Source: Sipunculus nudus
Taxonomy: Eukaryota; Annelida; Sipuncula; Golfingiida; Sipunculidae
Reading direction: 5' to 3'
Length of the DNA stretch: 64,000 nucleotides
NCBI GenBank assembly: GCA_026874595.1
Contig: CM049307.1
Span: 76,856,643 to 76,920,642 of the forward strand
The translations under genes were made by a program, and so were the position numbers. Below the pieces are notes generated by a model, which had not been told where the DNA came from, did no database searches, and worked only from the letters and a program-made list of their open reading frames with translations. Shown here piece by piece: positions 57,620 to 64,000 of the stretch. Positions within the stretch are counted from its first letter, which is position 1. Each line of letters opens with the position of its first letter.

Positions 57620-58485
57620 TCATCATTAGGTTCATGGGTATCAGATGCTGTGGTGTTATTTACCTGTTCAACATTACAATATTTTGTCCATAGTTCAGCA
57701 TTCTACTTAGGGATTTTCAGATGTGAACACATTGTGCCTTTGTAAGCAACTCTCCTTTTATTATTTTTATTATCTGGCACCGTGACAATTTACAGACAAT
57801 AAATTGGCCTATTGTTACATTTTTAACCAGTTGAACTCTTGTAATGTTGACGTGCATGTATCATTTGCTGTGGGTATTTCTTCAAATAATAGTCTATAGT
57901 GAACACATTTGATGGTATCATTGTCAACATAAGGGACTATGTCCAGTGACTGATATTGCTGAGTGCGATAGATTTTGCACTCACATGAATATCTAAAGCC
58001 GTTCTCTGTTGTAAATTTGGAACAAAGGACAATATGAATTTTTAACTCCCAAAGTACCTGCACTGTAGTCGTTCAGGATAAACACATCACTGTACTGTGA
58101 CCGTAGTTGCCAAGATACAGCACCGTGAAGCAAGAGGCCGGTTTTTAATGTGCGCTGAATATTCATCACGCTTGCGAACAGAAAAGCGCGCATAAAAAGC
58201 GTACATGGAAAACGGGCCTTATATGTAGTTAACATACAAAGACATATTTTCTCCTTGCATGTTTGATGAAGAAAATATTTGTTGAACATTGCTAATGATT
58301 TTCTTCAACTGTTTTTTTGTGATTTTACTCTTTTTACTTGGCCTTCGTAATGGTTGATAAGTACTGGTAGATTCTGTTGACTCAACATCTGCTTGCACAG
58401 TGCGGTCAGTGCCTAGCCATCCCGTACAGAGCTTTGTTGTAATGTGACCTGCTCTGACCGTTACTATAGGACCATAATAACACAT
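57620..58485 (-). other. Possible upstream part of the CACTA-like remnant
   Basis: Minus-strand open frames at 58485-58219 (MCYYGPIVTVRAGHITTKL, later KKSKITKKQLKKIISNVQQ) and 58063-57815 look partly coding but carry no recognised motif. They may be the N-terminus of the transposase that follows or a second open frame of the same element. Confidence 0.3.
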
Positions 58486-58764
58486 TTATAAAGGAATGAG
58501 GTTTCTTTTAAATAAATAAGAAGCTTTGTTCAAACTTATTACTCTTTTGAGAAAAATCTGAAATGCTGTTTATCAGCTGCAAGGAAAAAGAAAACATTTT
58601 TAAAACATTTGTGTGTAAAACTTTATTCAAGACAAAAATGACGTAAAAATATATATATTTTTTTCTTTATTGCAAACAAATGACAAATGTTATATTTATA
58701 CAAATCCACATGGTTAGTCCAGTGAATATATTTACTTTTTTCAGAAAAACCGGATGACAAGAGC

Positions 58765-58855
58765 TAATGTAACACCTCACGCATTAAAATAACAAGTGAT
58801 TCACGGGTCATGACGCTCAAACAATGACTTAAACATGACTTAAACAATCTGTAAT
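58765..58855. repeat. Orphan copy of the shared element end
   Basis: ACACCTCACGCATTAAAATA, ACAAGTGATTCACGGGTCATG and ACGCTCAAAC match the flank and start of the element at 62980, with no tandem core following. Confidence 0.6.
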
Positions 58856-58859
58856 GAAA

Positions 58860-60295
58860 AAATTTTATAGTGCAAAAAACGCAAATGCAAAATATTTCAT
58901 AACTAATCCTTTTTTTTCAAATTTAGTATTTTTTAATTATTTTAATTCCTTTATTGGCCCTGATACTCACAAAAGATAGTGTGGTTGGTTATCCTGGCTG
59001 CATTGTCCCTGATTTTTGCAGTGCAGCCTACTCCGGTTTACAGCACGTGTCTCTCTGACCAGATGCTAGGGGTTTGTGCATAGAGAGTGGTGGCACAAGT
59101 GGCTTATTTCAAATTGCCCGCCGTCATCATCATGGTTGGGCATTTTCCCAGGAATTTCGAGAATAGTTTTAAAAATATACCAATTTTTGGACATGCAATA
59201 TGACCGGTCGCCCAGGGAAGGGTTTTTTACACGGCCTTATGGGCATCTCCCCCCCCCCCCCTCCCCCCACCCGCCCCCAGGGTAAAGCCATGTGGCCCAA
59301 CCGGTATACTGCGTTTTAAAGCTATTTTGTAAGATGTTTTTCGTTAGTCATGACCGAAAATGTTGAATATCACCTCTAACAGCTTATCTCGCCGGGCTGA
59401 TGAGTTCAGGTGCACTCGTCATGTGACACGTCATGTGGTTGCAAAGCAATGCTAAACATGAATGTTTTTGTGAAGGACACGTAGCTGTATTTAATTTTCC
59501 TATATAATATAAATAAAACACCTGAAGTCTGGGCCTTTTTTAGATAACTTTGAAAATAAATTCTGATATTAAACTTTGTTTATCTTAGTTTGTTTATTCA
59601 GTCAAACTAGACCAAGAAAATGGGGGCTTTCCTTGTGTATCCCCTTTTTTAACCACCCTGGCCCGAAGACAATGAAGCCCAAAATAACCCTCCAAGCAGT
59701 CCTCAAGAAGCAATAGGACAACATGTCTTTGATTGGCCACAGATTAAAAAAATACCAGTATTGTCAATTTTGTTTGATATTATGCTTAACATACTTAAAT
59801 ATCAAACAAAGGGGTGTCTTTGATGCTACATCACATGATAGCTAGAGCCAACCAGAGAAAACCGGACCATTCACTACTTAATTTCAAGCCCTGACCCCAG
59901 GTATTGTGTATAAATAAGACCATGTTTGTGCCATGCCACCGTGAGCGTTCGATGGTTGACTGATGCAGGCAATTTGAAGAACAGCTTTAAATCGCACGAA
60001 AGAGGTCACTTGTTAAGTTACATTGGCACAAAATTTAAGGATACGACTTAAATTGTCTAGGACTTGATAAATAAACTTAAAAAAATGCGTGAGTGACCAG
60101 ATGATTTTAGTATAGAAAAAAAATTTAAAAATAGAATAAAATTGCATGAGATCATATTATATGAACTTACTCTCTGGAGATCTGTCAGGCAGAATAAATT
60201 ACTCATATTTAATACATTACTTTTATGTATTCTTTTAGACAGTACAGAGAAATGTGTGAAATTTCTTGTCAATCTTTTCAGTAGACTGTATAGGG
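58860..60295. other. No gene recognised
   Basis: A C-rich run at about 59249-59278. Short frames lack motifs. Confidence 0.45.
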
Positions 60296-60300
60296 AGATA

Positions 60301-60328
60301 GGGGGGGGGGGGGGGTGGGGGTGGGGGT
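60301..60328 (+). repeat. G-run with potential quadruplex
   Basis: G15-16 followed by TGGGGGTGGGGG. A second G-run of 12-13 bases is at 60470-60482, and both follow a loosely repeated ACAGAGAAATGT(G/A) context. Confidence 0.7.
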
Positions 60329-60329
60329 A

Positions 60330-62030
60330 AAGCTAATATTTTTAGAAGACTGGGGGGATCATGTCAAAACCCCTACTCCCTTTAAAATACATCTTATTTT
60401 TTGTGACTCTTACAGAGAAATGTATGATGATTCTGCCAATATTTTCAGGTGAATGTTTGGCAAAGGACGGGGGGGGGGGGGGTAAAATTATGTCAAAACC
60501 CATACTCAGCTATACAAAATCCTTATCTTATGTATCAAGCAAAATAAATAAAATGAGAATGTAAGTCTTGTTATAATGTTTTGCAAAGCAATTCAGTGAT
60601 CATGTTGGTTAATGTGTAATTTAGAGGTTTTTTTTCAAAACCCTATTTTACAATATTTTGCGCAAATCATAAACAAAGGTAATATTCTGAACTTTCTGGT
60701 GTATAGATGAGGTGTACTTTTAAAATAATAATGATTATATAATGAAAGGTGGTGCTGTTTGAGAGTAATTGTGTTTCCTATAAAGTGGAACTGATTGGCT
60801 CAAATTTTGATCTTCCGCAATAACATTATTCAAGATTAACTTTGAAGTCAACTAGTAATTTTTGCATTGGAAACGCTAAATTTGATCGTTTATGGTCATT
60901 ATATCATTTATATTGGTTATCCAATGACATAAGCCCAAGTTTACATATCTACAGGGGCGTCAATATATGTGTGCGTGTGTGTGTGTGTGAGGGTGTGCTT
61001 GTGCGTGTGTGAGAAGATGTGTGTATGTTTGTCTGTGAGTCATTCCCCCACCCCGGAAGATAAATTGACGCCACTGCATATCTACTTATTAAAGATTGAA
61101 AAAAAATTCTGGAAATATAGCATTATAGATAAGCCATTGAAAAACCTTCTAAAATGCACATTTACCCCAAAAAAAAAAATTCCCCTCCATACTGATTTCT
61201 ACAAAGAAAAATTCTAATCCTTACGTAGATGCTGGACCAGTTCAGAGCTTATTTGAAATAACACTTTACAGCAAAGGTTTAGCATCACCGAAAACCGTGT
61301 TTAGACATACAAATGTCACTTTTAGATTAGTTGATGTCACATTGGTAACATATAACATATACATATCTTTAAATGAAAATCAAAGGTTATACAAACACTG
61401 TCTAATTCTGGATCTTAGTCCCTTTCAAGTACTACGTGAAGACACTTGAGGTGTATTGATAATATTAGCGAAAGCCCCCAAGGAGAAATAATACTGACCC
61501 TGAACATTTTATCTCCTCTGAATGTCAAATATATTTTCATGGTCACACTTTTGATTATAGCTCTAGTTTCCTAAATGGAGTTACTCAGTAAAAAATCTTG
61601 TCCAGAAATTTTGCAATCGATGCATAGAATGATGCTTCAGTGTAAAACTCGAGAGGTCTTGACCTTATATTAAAATAATTTGCCCCATGTCCTGTGCCGT
61701 GGAAAATAAATAATTAGATTTCTTTAATGTTCTTTTCTTTCCTCTCCTCCGTTGTGGCTTACATTCAGACCCGCTTGTGGTTTTGCCGTCTATCCGAGCC
61801 TTCAGTGCTTGCTGTTTTTTTTCTTGGGATTTGTTCTGTGAACTGTCCAAGTGCATTTAACAATGTGACCTTGATGAAATGTTCTGTGACCAGTTCAAAA
61901 AGGTTTAACAGACAATCGTCTGCGAGTTGAGCTTCATTCTCTATCTCATCAGAAGAACCGAAAAGGTAGCCCTGCCTGGGCTTTAGTATTTGCGTTTACT
62001 AATAAAATACTTAAAATAAAACATGATTCC
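60330..62030. other. No gene recognised
   Basis: Contains a (GT)n run at about 60968-60995. The open frames here, including plus 60969-61217, arise from it or lack motifs. Confidence 0.45.
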
Positions 62031-62034
62031 ATTT

Positions 62035-62345
62035 ACCGATAGACTTTACTCAGTGCCAGCTCTTATCACTAAAGCCCTGTAAAGTCCGTATGGTGAATCC
62101 CTGAAATTTGCATATTAAGGCGTCACAAGGCTCTTTGAGGACCTGACGATTTCCCCGTATTTGCATATCAGGCCGTCACACCTCATGTGAGTGGCATCGT
62201 TGCTATGAGAGCGCCAACAGCGGTCCCACAGCTCGACCCGCTTGGTAACATTCGCACTGAAATCATGATTTCAGGTATTCCAAACATGGACCTTCGTGTT
62301 CTACGATATATCTCTGCTGAGCGAATATTACCGTCTGTGGGCCAA
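62035..62345 (-). repeat. Dispersed repeat family 5, copy 2 (inverted)
   Basis: Reverse complement of 37300-37640. It contains TTTGCATATTAAGGCGTCAC and TTTGCATATCAGGCCGTCAC as a short tandem, clearer here than in the other copy, where the second has decayed. Confidence 0.75.
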
Positions 62346-62820
62346 ATGTAAGTGAATATTGTAGACACTATCGCAACAATTTTGTACCGACAGGTCCAGT
62401 AAAATTCCTTTTGTCGAGATGAAAGGAGCGGCTGGCAGCTTTTTCTTGAACCCGTGTATTAACTGTCAAATTGCACTAGTCGTGCACCTGAATATATCGC
62501 GCTGATTGGCTGAGCCAGAATTTGTTAGGCCTACTGTCAAAAAGGATGGTCCGATAAACATTAACACTGAGGCTGAGGGTTATAGTTTCTAATGTCTCGC
62601 CGAACTCAACATAAGCGACGGCCTTAAATATTAAGACAAATAAAATGGGAATATAAGTAGCCGATTGGAAGCCCTGAATAGGCGATGACTATAGTTTGAA
62701 TGAACCATGTTGGTTTTGAAAAAGATTCTGGGAAAGACCATTGCTGACGTCACTGGAAATGACCTTAGTTCAGCGAGGCGGTGTTGTGGCGCTGACCGTC
62801 CGGGAACCGGCCAAGATTAC

Positions 62821-62971
62821 CAGTCCATGAAATAAGAGGGTTAGATAAGGGTAAATTAGTTATATGAGTTGCCGCAAGATGGCGGTACCAATATTAAGTG
62901 CGATACATTGCGGGAACGTTTGATTTCTCTATCAGAAGCAAAAAATTAAGTCAGAACTATTTCATGGACTG
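62821..62971. mobile_element. 151-bp MITE candidate
   Basis: Ends CAGTCCATGAAATA and TATTTCATGGACTG are perfect 14-bp inverted copies. No protein. The flanks do not show a clear TA duplication. The interior includes GCCGCAAGATGGCGG, which resembles a YY1 site. Confidence 0.55.
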
Positions 62972-62979
62972 AGCCAGTC

Positions 62980-63850
62980 TATAACACATCACGCATAAAA
63001 ATATCAAGTGACCCACGGGTTATGACGCTCAGCTGACTTTAATGGTCTGTAATGTTGAAAACAATTAAAACGGTCATTACTAACATAATATAAGTCACAG
63101 TGACTTACCTTTTGATTCGCAAGGAGGCTTACAAAAGACCAACCCTAGATATAAAGTAAAACATTTAATGATTTGTGCCTTGTTAACACCTGATCAGCCG
63201 TAATTTCTAATTATAAACAAGTCATAGACCCTATTATCATGTTTCCAAGAACATTTGCCCAGGACCTTCTAGAATGTTACGTTAGAAGATTAAACGCCTA
63301 ATTGATACAATTTGGGTCCCGACTGACTGTCTGGGTGCTCAAAATTGTGTTTTCGGCCCTAAGTTGCATAATATAGGTCACTCAAGGACACTTCTGTATG
63401 TTGTGTTAGAAGATTCTAGGCCAAACAGATACGATCTGTGCTCATCTGACATATAGGGTGCCCATATGACTTTTTTCCTGTACTCCAATAATATAGGTCA
63501 CAGTGAACCAAAATCCTGTTTTCAAGGACATTTCCCCAGGACCTCCCAGAATGTCGTCAAAATATTCTTGGCCTAATTGATATCATTTTGGCCTCGTTTG
63601 ACAGTTTTGATGCTCAAAATGATGATTTCGGCCTGTAGTTCGCAGAATATAGGTCACTATTACCTAATTTTAAGTTTCCAAGGAGATCTGCCCAGAACCT
63701 CCATGGATGTGGCGCTACAAGATGTGCTTACATGACCTCTTTTTCCTATAAGTTGCATAATATAGATTATGATGACCTTATTCCATATTTCTAAGGACAT
63801 TTGCCTAGAACTTCCTTGAGTTTTACGTTATAACATTCTAGGCCCAATGA
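62980..63850 (+). mobile_element. Tandem-core dispersed element, family 3, copy 2
   Basis: Begins CACATCACGCATAAAAATAT then CAAGTGACCCACGGG and TATGACGCTCAGCTGAC, and continues with imperfect repeats of about 120-165 bp sharing TGTCTGGGTGCTCAAAATT, GATTCTAGGCC and ATATAGGTCAC with the copy at 12999-13860. Confidence 0.6.
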
Positions 63851-64000
63851 GTAAAGTTGAACATGCACTCTTATTATAATTTTCTCTTGTATACCATTTG
63901 AGTCCTGGTAACCTCATTTATAATTTGTTAAATTGAATTTGTTTTTATTCCCTGCCTTAAAATACATATTACTGTGAGTATTGGTACCACTACTGCGAGT

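Overview
This is a eukaryotic, AT-rich, repeat-dense intergenic window with one convincing host gene. It has introns with GT..AG borders, many (AT)n runs, no operon-like packing, and a very mixed set of decayed transposons. The host gene is a pannexin/innexin-family channel. A tRNA-derived SINE, a SINE-like tail of a kind I remember from molluscs, and tandem-core repeats like those of bivalves all point to a lophotrochozoan, most likely a bivalve mollusc. That assignment is inference; no species-specific sequence is visible.

Layout. 0-3.1 kb: a MADF-domain exon, an array of TTATCGGT-like repeats and a broken YqaJ/SWIM-zinc-finger gene, all protein remnants on the minus strand. 3.1-3.9 kb: a pogo/Tigger-like element with clean inverted ends. 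5.3-6.85 kb: a dispersed element whose core is about 335-bp tandem units. 7.1-9.5 kb: a minus-strand LINE of L1/Tx1 type. 9.7-10.0 kb: a small MITE. 11.1-12.1 kb: a minus-strand transposon protein remnant with a DFAE(N/K)Y motif. 12.2-18 kb: several repeat families, including a large inverted repeat. 18.26-20.0 kb: the two-exon pannexin-like gene on the plus strand. 20-28 kb: mostly unassigned DNA with a SINE, an Ulp1-like fragment and one candidate exon. 28.8-29.7 kb: a Ty3/gypsy remnant. 32.9-34.6 kb: a PIF/Harbinger element with a MADF gene and a convergent transposase. 34.8-36.5 kb: a Tigger-like element, a SINE remnant and a Tc1/IS630-type transposase tail. 39.65-44.3 kb: CR1/L2-type LINE copies in both orientations. 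44.5-45.0 kb: a 75-bp minisatellite. 45.8-50.2 kb: a long minus-strand transposase-like pseudogene of a family I cannot name, with a Harbinger MITE inserted in its catalytic region. 53.4-54.2 kb: a hAT (ZNF862-like) remnant with intron-like gaps. 56.2-57.6 kb: a CACTA/EnSpm-type transposase remnant. 58-64 kb: more repeats, ending in another tandem-core element.

How things fit together: most coding signal is transposon-derived and damaged by stops, frameshifts and substituted key residues, so the window records successive invasions rather than a working pathway. The clearest interaction is nested insertion. The MITE at 47.65-48.31 kb carries the same ends as the Harbinger element at 32.9 kb, has a TTA target duplication, and removing it together with one TTA would put the flanking reading frames back in register. 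Only the pannexin-like gene looks like a functional host gene, and its C-terminal tail may itself be shortened by a frameshift.
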